Positions 17,301 through 26,401 of a stretch of 64,000 bases of DNA are shown in pieces. The first letter of the stretch is position 1, and each line of letters begins with the position of its first letter. The position numbers were made by a program, and so were the translations under genes. Under the pieces are notes generated by a model. It was not told the origin of the DNA. It did no database searches and saw nothing but the letters and a program-made list of their open reading frames with translations. The stretch is from Kitasatospora sp. GP82 (GTDB lineage: Bacteria > Actinomycetota > Actinomycetes > Streptomycetales > Streptomycetaceae), in the NCBI RefSeq assembly GCF_029892105.1, contig NZ_JARZAJ010000028.1, positions 1 to 64,000 of the forward strand. The letters run 5' to 3'.

Positions 17301-17389
17301 AAGTGCTCTCCGAGAGCGCGGACTGAACCGCGCCGTCGAACCGATCCTGGACGAGGCCTTCACCAGTCTGGAGCCCGAGCTGAGCACCA

Positions 17390-17630
17390 GCGACGACAGC
17401 TGGGGCAGCAACTCGACCAGGTCGGCACGGGCGAGCTGGTGGCCCGCATCGACGAGCTCAGCCGCCAGAACGCCGAGCTGACCGCCGAGAGAGACGCGCT
17501 GACTCGGGGCAAGGCCGAGCGGGAGGAGAAGCTTGCCGAGGCGGAGGAGGACCGGGACGCGGCTCGCGCGAGCCTGCGCAGGATGATGCGCAGGGAGAAC
17601 ACCAACCCGGATGTCCCCGAAGCCGGATGA
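17390..17630 (+). pseudogene. Coiled-coil gene 3' fragment
   Basis: The frame ending at TGA 17628-17630 encodes a strongly charged coiled coil (LVARIDELSRQNAELTAERDAL, then EREEKLAEAEEDRDAARASL). It has no plausible start; upstream it merges with the IS3 remnant. It resembles the C-terminal heptad region of accessory proteins encoded beside actinobacterial recombinases (DUF6262 type), but this is only a pattern match. It is probably the remainder of a gene interrupted by the IS3 element. Confidence 0.4.
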
Positions 17631-17799
17631 GCCCTGTCATCGGGCGGAGCCGGTTCCCGCCGCCGAGTGGGAACGCCCTCGCAGAGCACCTCGTCACAAT
17701 TTCTCTGAGCTGACCCTATGAGGGCCGGGCCCCCTTCCGTGCTCAGCCCGGTGATGCCTATCGTCCGGGTAGATGCGAGCTCGGGAAGGAGGCCCGGCA

Positions 17800-18848
17800 A
17801 TGTCTGTCTACGCCGGGATCGACGTGCATCGCAAGAGGTCCCAGATCGCCGTGATCGGCCAGGACGGCGAGGTCCAGGTCAACCGGAACGTCCCCAACGG
17901 CGTCGAGACCGTGCTCGGGGTGATCGGGAGCCTGCCGATCGGCACCCCGGTCGCCTTCGAGGCCGCCTATGGCTGGGGCTGGCTGGTCGAACTCCTGGAG
18001 GACTACGGCTATGACCCGCACCTGGTCCACCCGCTGCAGTGCAAGGCGATCGCCTCGGCCAGGCTGAAGAACGACAAGGTCGACGCGGCCACGCTCGGCC
18101 GGCTGCTGCGCGCGGACCTCCTGCCGGAGGCGTGGATCGCCCCGCTGGACGTGCGCCGGCAACGCGCCCTGCTCCGCCACCGCTTCCAGCTGGTGCGCCT
18201 GCGCACCCTGCTCAGGAACCGCGTGCATGCCGTCCTCGCCGACCCCGGCCATGACCGCGCCGGCGGTTTCCGCACCGGCCCGGGCCGCGTCTGGTTGGCT
18301 GGCCTGCCGCTGCCCGATGCCTCCCGCCGGGTCGTCGAGGCCTACTCGCCGTCATGGACGCGCTGCAGCCACCCATCGATGCCCTCGACCAGGACTTGGC
18401 CGCAATCGCCCGTGGTGATCCGCGCGTGGCCGCGCTGACCCGACTGCCGGGAATCGGTACCCTCACCGCGCTGACGATCGTGGCCGAGGCCGGCGACATC
18501 AGCCGGTTCCCGTGCGCGCGCAACCTCGCCTCCTGGGCCGGGCTGACGCCCACCGTCCGCAACTCCGACCGCACGGTCCACCACGGGAACATCTCCAAGC
18601 AGGGCTCGCCATGGCTGCGCTGGATCATGTGCGAGGCCGCGCAGACCGCCAAGCGCCATCCGGTCTTCGCCCCCGGCTATCAGGACATGGTCCGCCGCCG
18701 GGGCAAGAGCATCGCCACCACCGCCGTGGCCCGCAAGCTCCTCACCCGGGCCTACCACGTCCTGCGCGAGGTCCACGAGCAGCAGGCCACACCCCGCCGC
18801 AGACCCGCCGTCCCCCGCTCGGCCAAGACAGCCACACGCTCCGGGTGA
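17800..18848 (+). pseudogene. IS110-family transposase with one frameshift
   Basis: The gene starts at ATG 17800 with AAGGAGG upstream. The N-terminal DEDD nuclease domain is seen: YAGIDVHRK (Asp8), FEAAYGWG and NDKVDAATLG. Near 18347 the frame breaks: VVEAY is followed by nonsense, while another frame continues with AVMDALQPPIDALDQDL, LPGIGTLTALTIVAEAGD and the catalytic-serine-type block SKQGSPWLRWIMCEAAQ to the stop at 18848. Loss of a single C in TACTCGCC (from TACCTCGCC) would explain it. IS110 ends lack inverted repeats, so limits cannot be set; the transposase is inactive unless frameshifting occurs. Confidence 0.85.
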
Positions 18849-19223
18849 GCTCGTATCCGCCGCATGAGACGGCAGCCTGCCGCGCTCGATGACCTGACTG
18901 AGCAGCCCGGTCCCCCGAACCACGGTCATGGCGCCGGCCTGGGCCGGGCGCCGGATGGGTGCATGTGACACCACGTATTGACCGCCCCCCAGGGGGACAC
19001 CAACCCGCTGTCACCACAACCACGTTCGGACCATCCCCGGTCGAGCATCATCGGCCGCCGGGAAGCCCCGAAAAACCGCCCCAGGGAGCAACCACACCCC
19101 CGGGTGCACCCGCCTGCCAGTTGACAGGCCCGGCCCTCATGGGTGCGACGATGTCCCACAAACCGGAGCCGGTGGCGGTCTACCGGCCTGGCTCGCGGCC
19201 CGGAATCGCGGTTGCTGACCAGA
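18849..19223. other. Gene-free stretch 3' of IS110 transposase
   Basis: It probably includes the right end of the IS110 element. The GTATTGACC motif near 18977 resembles segments seen at some IS110 ends, but a boundary cannot be shown. No gene is supported. Confidence 0.4.
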
Positions 19224-19949
19224 TCACTCCGTTACGGGCAGGCACTCGGCGAGCAGGTCGATGACGTCGTGCCAGGCGCGCTGCGCGTGCTGTGGGTGGT
19301 AGCCGACGCCGGGGACCATGGGGTGGTCGACCGGCGGGTGGTGGAAGGCGTGCAAGGCGCCGCCGTAGACCGCGAGGCGCCAGTCGACGCCCGCGGCCTG
19401 CATCTCGGCGGTGAACGCCTCCCGTTGCGCGGGCGGCATGATCGGGTCTTCCGACCCGACCCCGGCCCACACCGGGCAGCGAATGCGCGCCGCCTCGCCC
19501 GGTCGGCCCGTGGTCAGTGCGTTGACTGTCCCGATCGCGCGCAGGTTGACGCCATCGCGCCCGAGTTCCAGCCCGACGGCGCCCCCGGTGCCGTAGCCGA
19601 CGGCGGCGATCCGGTCGGGGTCGGTCCGCGGTTCGGCGCGCAACACGTCGAGAGCCGCATGGCCGATGCCCCGCATCCGGTCGGGGTCGGCGAGCAGCGG
19701 CATGCAACGGGCCAGCATCTCCTCGGGGTCACCCAAATAGCGCCCGCCGTGAAGGTCGAAGGCCAGCGCTATGTAACCCAGCTCGGCGAGCGCATCGGCT
19801 CGGCGGCGCTCGACGTCGCTGAGCCCCATGCCTTCTGGTCCGAGCAGCACCGCGGGCCGGTGGTCGACACCGGCCGGGAGCGCGAGGTACCCGATCATCG
19901 TCAGACCGTCGGCCGGGTACTCGACCGTGCGCGTTGTAACCGTCGTCAT
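19224..19949 (-). CDS. Dienelactone hydrolase-like protein lacking the usual Cys
   Basis: The start ATG at 19947-19949 begins MTTVTTRTVEYPADG, matching the family start. The 241-residue protein has the DLH fold: EGMGLSDVERRRADALAELGY, ALAFDLHGGRY, GSEDPIMPP (Asp168) and GALHAFHHP (His200). The nucleophile elbow reads GYGTGG, with Gly120 where DLH enzymes have Cys (GYCxGG). Classical DLH opens dienelactone rings in chloroaromatic breakdown; without Cys this protein either uses another chemistry or is not a hydrolase. The elbow is otherwise intact, so it looks like a stable paralogue rather than a decayed gene. Confidence 0.75.
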   Translation of the reverse strand: MTTVTTRTVEYPADGLTMIGYLALPAGVDHRPAVLLGPEGMGLSDVERRRADALAELGYIALAFDLHGGRYLGDPEEMLARCMPLLADPDRMRGIGHAALDVLRAEPRTDPDRIAAVGYGTGGAVGLELGRDGVNLRAIGTVNALTTGRPGEAARIRCPVWAGVGSEDPIMPPAQREAFTAEMQAAGVDWRLAVYGGALHAFHHPPVDHPMVPGVGYHPQHAQRAWHDVIDLLAECLPVTE

Positions 19950-20053
19950 GAGACTGGACTGTAGTGATCGTCGAGCCCGGTCGGGCCGGTGTTCACCGCT
20001 GGCAGAACAGCGCGGGTGTGCCTCTGAAATGCGGCGATGGCTCACAAGATCCG

Positions 20054-20590
20054 TCACAAACCCCGTTCCCGCAGGCGGGCAAGCCAGACCCGGTTTCGGG
20101 CGGTGAACCGGTAGTACACCGCATGCCGAGCCGGGGAGGCCTTCGGGTGCTGAAGGACGAGCTCGGGCTCGTACAGGATCTCCCAACCAGCATCAAGGCT
20201 CCGCCAGGCGAGGTCGGACTCTTCATGCCCGAAGAAAAACTCCGCCGGCCACAAGCCGATCTCGTTGAGCATCGGCACCGAGAACGCATGGCCACCGCCG
20301 AGGAAGGCGGTCATGAGCAGCCCGTCGTCGTCGAGTTCGCCGACGACGTCCACCTCGCCCGACTCGCACAGCATTGCCAGGCCGACATTGCGGCCGCCGG
20401 GACATCCCAGGTTCTCCTCAAGCGGGATCTTGATGACGTCAGCGTCCACCTCGGTGAGCGGGGTCGCATTGCCCACCAGCACACCCCTCGTGGGCACGTC
20501 CTGCTTCTCCACCGAGGCGAGCAAAGCGTCCAGCTCCCGGGGACGAGTGCCCATCGTCACGATGACGACCCCGATGCGCGGCAACGACAC
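20054..20590 (-). pseudogene. Family 2 glycosyltransferase with internal deletion
   Basis: From a GTG at 20590 the 178-residue frame begins PRIGVVIVTMGTRPRELDALLASV, a typical GT2 start, and continues with LEENLGCPGGRNVGL and the DDDG metal site (ELDDDGLL). It then jumps to LGGGHAFSVPML, GLWPAEFFFGHEESDLAWR and EPELVLQHPKASPARHAVYYR. Relatives have roughly 50 more residues between DDDG and LGGGHAF, and a longer C-terminus after RNRVWLAR; here the end is LRERGL. So an in-frame internal deletion and 3' loss are likely. The intact enzyme would add a sugar to a cell-surface acceptor. Confidence 0.6.
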
Positions 20591-20815
20591 AGCGGCAACT
20601 CCAGTAGTCGGCGAGACACCAGCCGCCCTCGGTCCGGAGCGGATGAGGCGCAGCGGGGTTGGTGCGGGATTAGCGGGTGTCGTCGGTGCGGCCGGGGCGC
20701 GGGGATGGAGGCTCGCCGGGCCGCGCGGGCGCGGAGCCGCGGGTGCGGGCCGACTCGGGTGGCTTCCGGGTCGCAGCAAGCCGCACCCCGGATCTCCGGG
20801 CCCGGGACGGGAGCG

Positions 20816-21688
20816 TCACTGGACGATGACCGCCATCTCCCCGTAGGTCGCGTATCCGGCGTCAAAGGCGGCCTCGCTGATCCACGACTGCCCACGGGCG
20901 GGGTCATCGACCAGGACCTGGCCATCGCTGACTGCGGAGACGACCACGCTGTGCTCGGACGGCCCGGCATAGGTCACCTGGCGGCCGTCGTAAGCGGTGT
21001 ACGAGTTCGCCGCGAGGTAGCGCCAGCCATAGTCCACCCAGACGACCGCCGGATGGCCCGCGGACACCTCCGTGCGCAGCTGGGCAGGAGAGATCCCTTG
21101 TCCAGCAGCCTCCAGGGACAGGCCGTAGGACTGTGCGGCCTGGGCGACGGGCGGGTAGTACACGCCGAAGCCGGTGCCGTCCGCCTCCGAGCCGTCGGGG
21201 TCTCCCACGAAGGAGCGGAAGGGATCCCCGGCCAGCGGCCCGGAGTCCCCCGCCTGGTAGTGCGTCAGGTCGACGCCGATCCGCGCTAGCACGTCCTGAT
21301 CCCCCACCAGCACGCCCCTCGCGGCCAGCACCATGCGCAGGGAGGCCGCCTCGCAGTCGTTTCCCAACTGCTGCTGGTACATGGGAACCCCGGTGCCGAC
21401 GGCACCCGAAGGGACCGCGCCGATCATCGTGACAGCACCCGCCAGGACCACGGCCAACGCCGCCGCCAGCCGGCCGCGCATACTCCGAGGTAACCGCGCG
21501 AGCACGGAGCATCCGCTCGGGGGCCCGGATCCGGCCCCCGCAGGCGGAACGGTCGCGAACGGTCGGGCTGCGGGCAGTCGGCCCGCTGGCAGCGCAGCTG
21601 CGGATGGCGGGGGTGCCTGCGGATCAGGTCGGTGCGGGCCCGGGTGCGGGCGCCGCGCGTACCGCCGGATGTCATTGGCGCTCTCCAT
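20816..21688 (-). CDS. Secreted C39-like cysteine peptidase
   Basis: The core from about 21390 to the stop matches the peptidase C39-like family: YQQQLGNDCEAASLRMVL (catalytic Cys), HPAVVWVDYGWRYL, GPSEHSVVVSAVSDG (catalytic His) and VLVDDPARG (Asp). A signal-type helix (GRLAAALAVVLAGAVTMIGAVPSGA) precedes it, so it is exported or anchored. Two starts are possible: ATG 21688, giving a basic and proline-rich N-terminal extension, or ATG 21481 immediately before the signal. The 5' region is duplicated (see 21636-21792). The family cuts peptides after double-glycine sites or acts as bacteriocin-like processing enzymes; the substrate is unknown. Confidence 0.7.
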   Translation of the reverse strand: MESANDIRRYARRPHPGPHRPDPQAPPPSAAALPAGRLPAARPFATVPPAGAGSGPPSGCSVLARLPRSMRGRLAAALAVVLAGAVTMIGAVPSGAVGTGVPMYQQQLGNDCEAASLRMVLAARGVLVGDQDVLARIGVDLTHYQAGDSGPLAGDPFRSFVGDPDGSEADGTGFGVYYPPVAQAAQSYGLSLEAAGQGISPAQLRTEVSAGHPAVVWVDYGWRYLAANSYTAYDGRQVTYAGPSEHSVVVSAVSDGQVLVDDPARGQSWISEAAFDAGYATYGEMAVIVQ

Positions 21689-21792
21689 GGCACCTCTCCT
21701 TCGATGGCTGGGCACCGCAGGTGTCGGGCAGCCCGGGTGCGGCGCCGTGCATGCTTCCTGATGTCCTCCTCACTCTCCATGGCACCCCTTCC
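21636..21792 (-). repeat. Imperfect tandem duplication of a translation-start region
   Basis: Two copies of about 66 bases (21636-21701 and 21725-21792), 92 bases apart, each hold a purine-rich ribosome-binding site, GCC-ATG-GAGAG and codons for MES-DIR-AR. The copies read MESANDIRRYARR and MESEEDIRKHARR. The upstream ATG is 21778-21780 and opens a different reading frame from the peptidase gene. Confidence 0.65.
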
Positions 21793-22070
21793 TCGCCTGC
21801 CTCGCACCGCGGGAGCGGCTTCCCGGCATCGCTCCGCTACCGCACCGCGAGGACCAGATGCTCGCCTACGTCACCGTCACCCGCGACCAGCGCACCCTCC
21901 GTCCGGACCGGGCCGGCCTGGATCACCAACTACGGCCCCGGCCGGCGAACCGCGGCCAACGCCAGCAGCTCGCTTCAGGCCCGGCGGCTCGACGCGTACA
22001 ACAGCTGGGCCGACGACCTCGACCGCTCGTACTCGGCGAACAGAAGTGGTGCCCGCGGCCCGGCTCGACG

Positions 22071-25000
22071 TCAGGCGCAGGGGTGCCGGTACGGATGGTG
22101 CCCGGCGTAGGCTGTCCACTGGCTGTCGGGCACCGGGGTGCCGACATCGGCGCAGATCTCCTGGTACATGCGATCGGAATCCAGCTCCCAGAATCGCACG
22201 CTGTCACCGTAGAGGGGGTCGTGGACGGTGGTAGCCACCGTGCGGCTGTCGGGCGCGAACTCCAGGTCGCTCCCGAGCAGGGTGAGGGCGGAGCTGGTGG
22301 ACACTCTCGTCGGATCGGCCGCGTCCCACAGCAGCACCCGACCACCGGTCAGCCCACCGGTGGCCAGGCCGACGGTGCGGCCGTCGTCGCTCACCGCCAG
22401 GTCACCCACGAGATCGTTCAGCGGGATCTTCGCAATCCAGACGTTCGGTTTGGCCAACTCCCAGAAGCTGACGGCCTTTTCACTGTTGGACGCGGCCACG
22501 ACGTACCGGCCTCCGCCGAAGGTCCGGATGGAGTCCGCCGCCACCTGGATCGTTCCTGCCGGCACCGGGTTCCTGATCTCGGTCAGGTCGACGACCTGGA
22601 CGTCACGATCCTTCTCCATGACCAGCATCCGGTGCTGAGGGGTACCGGCGACACCCCAGGCGTCGTGGAGCTTCAGGGGCAGCGGATGGGGACCGTCCGG
22701 GTGTTTCGGATCCGCAAGACTCCAGAGCTGTACGCCCTGGGTGGCGTCGATCACGACCAGTACACGCCCGTGCTGCTGGAGACCGAGCCCGGCCAGCGAA
22801 TCGGGAACCGTCACGGTCGCCACCTCCTGCGGATGGCGGCGGTCGGCGATGTCCCACAGATGGACCACGCCGTCGGAGGAGCTGTTCAGCACCAGGACGC
22901 CCGACTCGGTGCTGGCCTCCACGTCGAGACGGCCGTCCGCCGGTCCGGTCCGGGCGAAGGTGGACTCCAGGACCGGGTGGTGAACGTCTCCCACCTCCCA
23001 CAGGCCGACGGACGACTGGTCACCCGGCTGGGTGATGAGGGTGTGGCCGTCCGCCAGGAAGGCCCCCTTGGACCACGGGTGCGGGAGAGTGGCGCTCTCG
23101 ACAGGCCGGTGCCGGTCGGTGACGTCCCAGAGCTTGACGCCGCCGTCCTCGTCGCTGGTCACCAGCGTGCGGCCATCGCCGCCGAATGCCGTCCCAGGGG
23201 CTCCGCCGGTCTGGCCGACCAGTCCCTGGGGGATCGACACTCCGGGGGCGGTCCAGATCCGCACCCGGCCGTCGTCGCCGCCGGTCGCCATGGTGTGGTT
23301 GTCCGAGGCGAACGCCAGGGCGCGCAGCGGACCCGAGCCGTGCAGGTTGTCCCGCCGGTTGAGATCCACGGTGACGGGGTCGGGGTGCCGGCCGAACTGG
23401 AACCGGTTCACGCTGCCGTCCGTACTGGCGGCGGCGAAGGCCTCACCGCTGCCGCTGAACGCGATGCCCAGGAAGTCCCCGCGCCCGCTGAGGGGATCGA
23501 CAGTCATCTCCTTCGCCGCGGGTCGGGTGGGGTCGGTCACGTCCCAGCAGTTGAGCTGTCCGTACGTACCGCCGGCGACCAGCAGCCTGCCCGCCGGGTG
23601 GAAGGCCAGGCTCCAGGCGCTCCCGACCGTCATGGTGGACAGGACGGTCGGCTGAGCGGCGGCCAGGTTCCACAGTCGGACGCTTCCGCCGGTGCTCGCC
23701 GTGGCCAGGGTGCGGCCATCTGGGTGGAAGGCCACGCCGGTGATCTCCTTGGAGTCCGCCGACAGGGTGCGGGCAGGTACGGGATGGGCTGGGTCGGCGA
23801 CGTTCCAGAGCTGGGCGATTCCCTTGTCGCTCCCGGTGGCGAGGGTGTGGCCGTCCGGGCTGAAGGCCAGTGAGTACGCGGTGTCCGTTCCGTCGGGAGT
23901 GCCGCTCAGCAGCTCGGGGTGGTGCGGATCGGCCACGTCCCACAGCTGTAGGGACCTGTGGCCGTGGGTGGCGAGCAGGCGCCCGCCCGGGGCGAAGGCC
24001 ACCGCGGCGGTGCCGTCGGTGCTGAGGGCGGTGCCGAAGGAGGGCCGGGCCGGGGTGCTCACGTCCCAGAGCTTGACCGTGTGGCTGGTGTCACCGCTCG
24101 CGAGGACCCGCCCATCGGCGCTGAACGCCAGGCTGACGACCTTTCCGGTGTGGTTCTTGTCCGAGGGGTCGTCGATCGCGACCGGATAGGAGGTCGTGTA
24201 GGAGGTGTACAGCTGATCCCGGGCCTCCGGGGTGGGCGACGTGTGGTAGGCGGCCAGGCTCAGCTCCAGCGCCACGGCGGGATCGGTGGAACGGATGGCG
24301 GCAGCGTTCGCGGCGAGCTGGCGGGAAGCGATCACCGCCTCGCGCTGCGACGACTCCCGGTGCTGCCGGACGGCGATCACGCCGACCACGACCGCCATGA
24401 CCACCGCGAGCACCCCGCCGGTGAGACCCGCTCGCCGGATCCTGGCCGCGCGGACGCAGGCGGCCAGGAAGTCACGCTGGGACGCCGTGAGCTCCGCCCT
24501 GCGGTCGGGGCTCTTCGCCCACTCGCGTATCCGGGCCAGCGGATGGCCCTGCAACAGGTTGCCCCGGTCCCGGCCGCTCTGCAGCCAGACCTCGGTGGCC
24601 TCGGCGAGTTGCTGGTGGAGCAGTGTGCCCGTGCGGTCCTCGCTGAGCCAGCCGTGGAGCCTGGGCCAGGCTCTCAGCAGCGCCTCGTGTGTGATCTCGA
24701 CCGTGTCGTCCCGCTCGGAGAGCAACCGGCTGCCGACCATGACGTCCAGTACGGCGGAGGCCCGCTCCGGATCCTGGTTCTGCCGGAGCAGGCTCTCCCG
24801 AGTCGCCCGCCGTCGGACGTCGTCGGTGCCGTCACCGATTTCCACCAGTCCGAGCAGCAGTGAGCGCGCCAGCCGCTGCCCGTTCTCGTCAAGGCCGGCG
24901 AACACCCGTTCCGCGGTGGACGCGACGGAGTGGAGGATGCCGCCGGTGTCCCGGTACGCCTGGACGGTCATGACCTGGCCGTGCTTCAGCTGCCAGGTCG

Positions 25001-25967
25001 CCTGCAGCGCGTGGGCGAGCAGCGGGAGCCGCCCGGCCTCGTACTCCCCGTCAGCCGTCGCCCCGAGGTCGTGCAGCAGCAGCTCCACCAGACCCGGTTC
25101 CACGTCCAGGTCCGAGAAGCGCGCGGGGAAGAGGATCGCCTCACGCAGGCCCTGCTCCGACAACGGCCCGAGAATGACCGGCCGGTCCTCCAGGGCCGCC
25201 CGCAGGAGTGGATGGCCGGTGGCCCGGCCATAGAAGTCGGACCGCATACCGTAGACGACCAGGGCAGCAGGTTCGCAGTCCTGGCCAGGCTCGGCCAACC
25301 GAGCCATCAGCTCCACGAAAGCACGTCGTTCCTCGTCGTCGGAGGCGGGGGTGAAGAGCTCCTCCAACTGGTCGACCACGACGACCATCCGCTCCAGGGA
25401 GGCCTCGCGCAGCCCCGCGCGCACGGCGGTGGCCAGCCCGGCGGGATCGGCCGCGGCCGACTCCGTGGCCTCGGCCGGGTCGAGCCCCAGCGCGCCGGCC
25501 AGCGCGCGCGCCGCCTCGGCCAACGGGCTGGCTGTGGGGGTGAACACCAGCCGCGGCCACCGCTCTGCCCCCGTCCGGGGAAACGCGCCGCCGGCGAGCT
25601 TCGGCAGCAGCCCGGCGCGCAGCAGCGAGGACTTGCCCACACCCGACGCGCCGAGCACGAACTGCGCGCCGCCCGAACCGAGACGCTCGGTCAGACGCAA
25701 GACAAGGGCCGCGATCGTCTGCTCCCGTCCGAAGAACCACCGGGACTCGTCCGGTCCGAACGCGCTCATGCCCGGGTACGGGCATTCCCTCCCGGAGCCG
25801 CCGGACAGCACCTGCCGCGCGCCATGGACACCGTCCTCCAGATGGAGGTGCAGATCGCGCCCGGTCGCGAAGAGGTCCCGGCCCGCCTGGTAGACCCTGG
25901 CGTCACCGGACGCCTGCGCCTCCTGCTGGATCCGGGGCTCCTGCGGCGGATCGTCAGGGGTACTCAT
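22071..25967 (-). CDS. nSTAND-type NTPase with WD40 repeats
   Basis: The 1298-residue protein starts at ATG 25967, overlapping the preceding gene by ATGA. Order: an N-terminal tag with DARVYQAGRD (22-31), a STAND NTPase beginning CPYPGMSAFGPDESRWFFGRE (62-82) with P-loop GASGVGKS (106-113) and Walker B VVVVDQLEELF (195-205), a winged-helix region ending near 440, a membrane helix at about 514-533 (VLAVVMAVVVGVIAV), then a WD40 propeller (about 600-1270) with repeated LAFSPDGHTLATGSDKG- and LWDV-type units. Such proteins are STAND switches: the WD40 part senses a signal and the NTPase passes it to an effector. It is likely a conflict or regulatory system. Confidence 0.8.
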   Translation of the reverse strand: MSTPDDPPQEPRIQQEAQASGDARVYQAGRDLFATGRDLHLHLEDGVHGARQVLSGGSGRECPYPGMSAFGPDESRWFFGREQTIAALVLRLTERLGSGGAQFVLGASGVGKSSLLRAGLLPKLAGGAFPRTGAERWPRLVFTPTASPLAEAARALAGALGLDPAEATESAAADPAGLATAVRAGLREASLERMVVVVDQLEELFTPASDDEERRAFVELMARLAEPGQDCEPAALVVYGMRSDFYGRATGHPLLRAALEDRPVILGPLSEQGLREAILFPARFSDLDVEPGLVELLLHDLGATADGEYEAGRLPLLAHALQATWQLKHGQVMTVQAYRDTGGILHSVASTAERVFAGLDENGQRLARSLLLGLVEIGDGTDDVRRRATRESLLRQNQDPERASAVLDVMVGSRLLSERDDTVEITHEALLRAWPRLHGWLSEDRTGTLLHQQLAEATEVWLQSGRDRGNLLQGHPLARIREWAKSPDRRAELTASQRDFLAACVRAARIRRAGLTGGVLAVVMAVVVGVIAVRQHRESSQREAVIASRQLAANAAAIRSTDPAVALELSLAAYHTSPTPEARDQLYTSYTTSYPVAIDDPSDKNHTGKVVSLAFSADGRVLASGDTSHTVKLWDVSTPARPSFGTALSTDGTAAVAFAPGGRLLATHGHRSLQLWDVADPHHPELLSGTPDGTDTAYSLAFSPDGHTLATGSDKGIAQLWNVADPAHPVPARTLSADSKEITGVAFHPDGRTLATASTGGSVRLWNLAAAQPTVLSTMTVGSAWSLAFHPAGRLLVAGGTYGQLNCWDVTDPTRPAAKEMTVDPLSGRGDFLGIAFSGSGEAFAAASTDGSVNRFQFGRHPDPVTVDLNRRDNLHGSGPLRALAFASDNHTMATGGDDGRVRIWTAPGVSIPQGLVGQTGGAPGTAFGGDGRTLVTSDEDGGVKLWDVTDRHRPVESATLPHPWSKGAFLADGHTLITQPGDQSSVGLWEVGDVHHPVLESTFARTGPADGRLDVEASTESGVLVLNSSSDGVVHLWDIADRRHPQEVATVTVPDSLAGLGLQQHGRVLVVIDATQGVQLWSLADPKHPDGPHPLPLKLHDAWGVAGTPQHRMLVMEKDRDVQVVDLTEIRNPVPAGTIQVAADSIRTFGGGRYVVAASNSEKAVSFWELAKPNVWIAKIPLNDLVGDLAVSDDGRTVGLATGGLTGGRVLLWDAADPTRVSTSSALTLLGSDLEFAPDSRTVATTVHDPLYGDSVRFWELDSDRMYQEICADVGTPVPDSQWTAYAGHHPYRHPCA

Positions 25968-26401
25968 CGCTCGACGATGTGCTGGTCCCGGCCCGCCTGG
26001 TAGACCCGGCCGTGCCCCGAGGCGGTCGCACGCATCCGGATATCGCCGGAGCCCGTGCCATCGGGCTCGGGAGTCTGCGGTCCCAGCTCGTCGATCATCC
26101 GCCGCAGTTCGTCCACCAGCTCCGGTCCGCCGGCATGGGCCAGCCGGGTGAGCCGTCGGCACCAGTCGTCGACCAGCGCCTGCTCGGTCCGCACGGTCTG
26201 CTCGTCACCGTCGTGACGTGCTGCCAACAGCTCTGCCCGAGCGTCGTCCAGCTCCGCCGTGACTGTCTCGGCCCGCTCCGGATGAACGCGCTGCCAGAGC
26301 CTGCCGATCGTTCGCCTGGCCAACTCCCAACTCTCGGTGGCGAGAAGCCGCACCACGGCGTTCGCAGCCGTCGTCGCCAGTGTCGTCAGTTCCGGCTCCA
26401 T
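25964..26401 (-). CDS. Helical partner with C-terminal VYQAGRD tag
   Basis: This 145-residue protein is mostly amphipathic helix (TLATTAANAVVRLLATESWELA, then AELDDARAELLAARHD) and ends ATASGHGRVYQAGRDQHI. The same RVYQAGRD tag appears at residues 24-31 of the following NTPase, whose start codon overlaps this stop (ATGA), so the two are translationally coupled and probably act together. Proteins of this layout are often found beside STAND NTPases in streptomycetes and have no assigned activity. An effector or adaptor role is inference. Confidence 0.65.
   Translation of the reverse strand: MEPELTTLATTAANAVVRLLATESWELARRTIGRLWQRVHPERAETVTAELDDARAELLAARHDGDEQTVRTEQALVDDWCRRLTRLAHAGGPELVDELRRMIDELGPQTPEPDGTGSGDIRMRATASGHGRVYQAGRDQHIVER

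Larger units (their letters stand above)
15370..17326 (+). pseudogene. IS3-family orfA, split by another insertion sequence
   Basis: The 5' part (15370-15721) encodes a typical IS3 orfA: RRTFSPEYKLRIVAEYDAA (HTH) and a leucine-zipper region ELERLRKKVARLEKDVAQRDAAL. Inside the IS701-like insert it meets an early TGA. If 15722-17300 is removed, leaving one CTTGG, the frame reads ALLEVLSESAD and then TGA (17324-17326), the normal orfA end. After it, a short open stretch (NRAVEPILDEAFTSLEPELS) may be the start of orfB, which is then lost. OrfA would bind element ends; here it is interrupted. Confidence 0.8.

Noticed and set aside
19964-21289. 441-codon plus-strand open frame
   Set aside because: It is antisense to the glycosyltransferase and C39-like peptidase frames and has no family features.
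21880-22110. Plus-strand segment with a protein-like ANASSSLQARRLDAYNSW stretch
   Set aside because: It lacks a start and a family match and overlaps the end of the WD40 gene; it could be a remnant but cannot be supported.
21858-23873. 671-codon plus-strand open frame
   Set aside because: It is antisense to the WD40 repeats, which are unmistakable on the minus strand.
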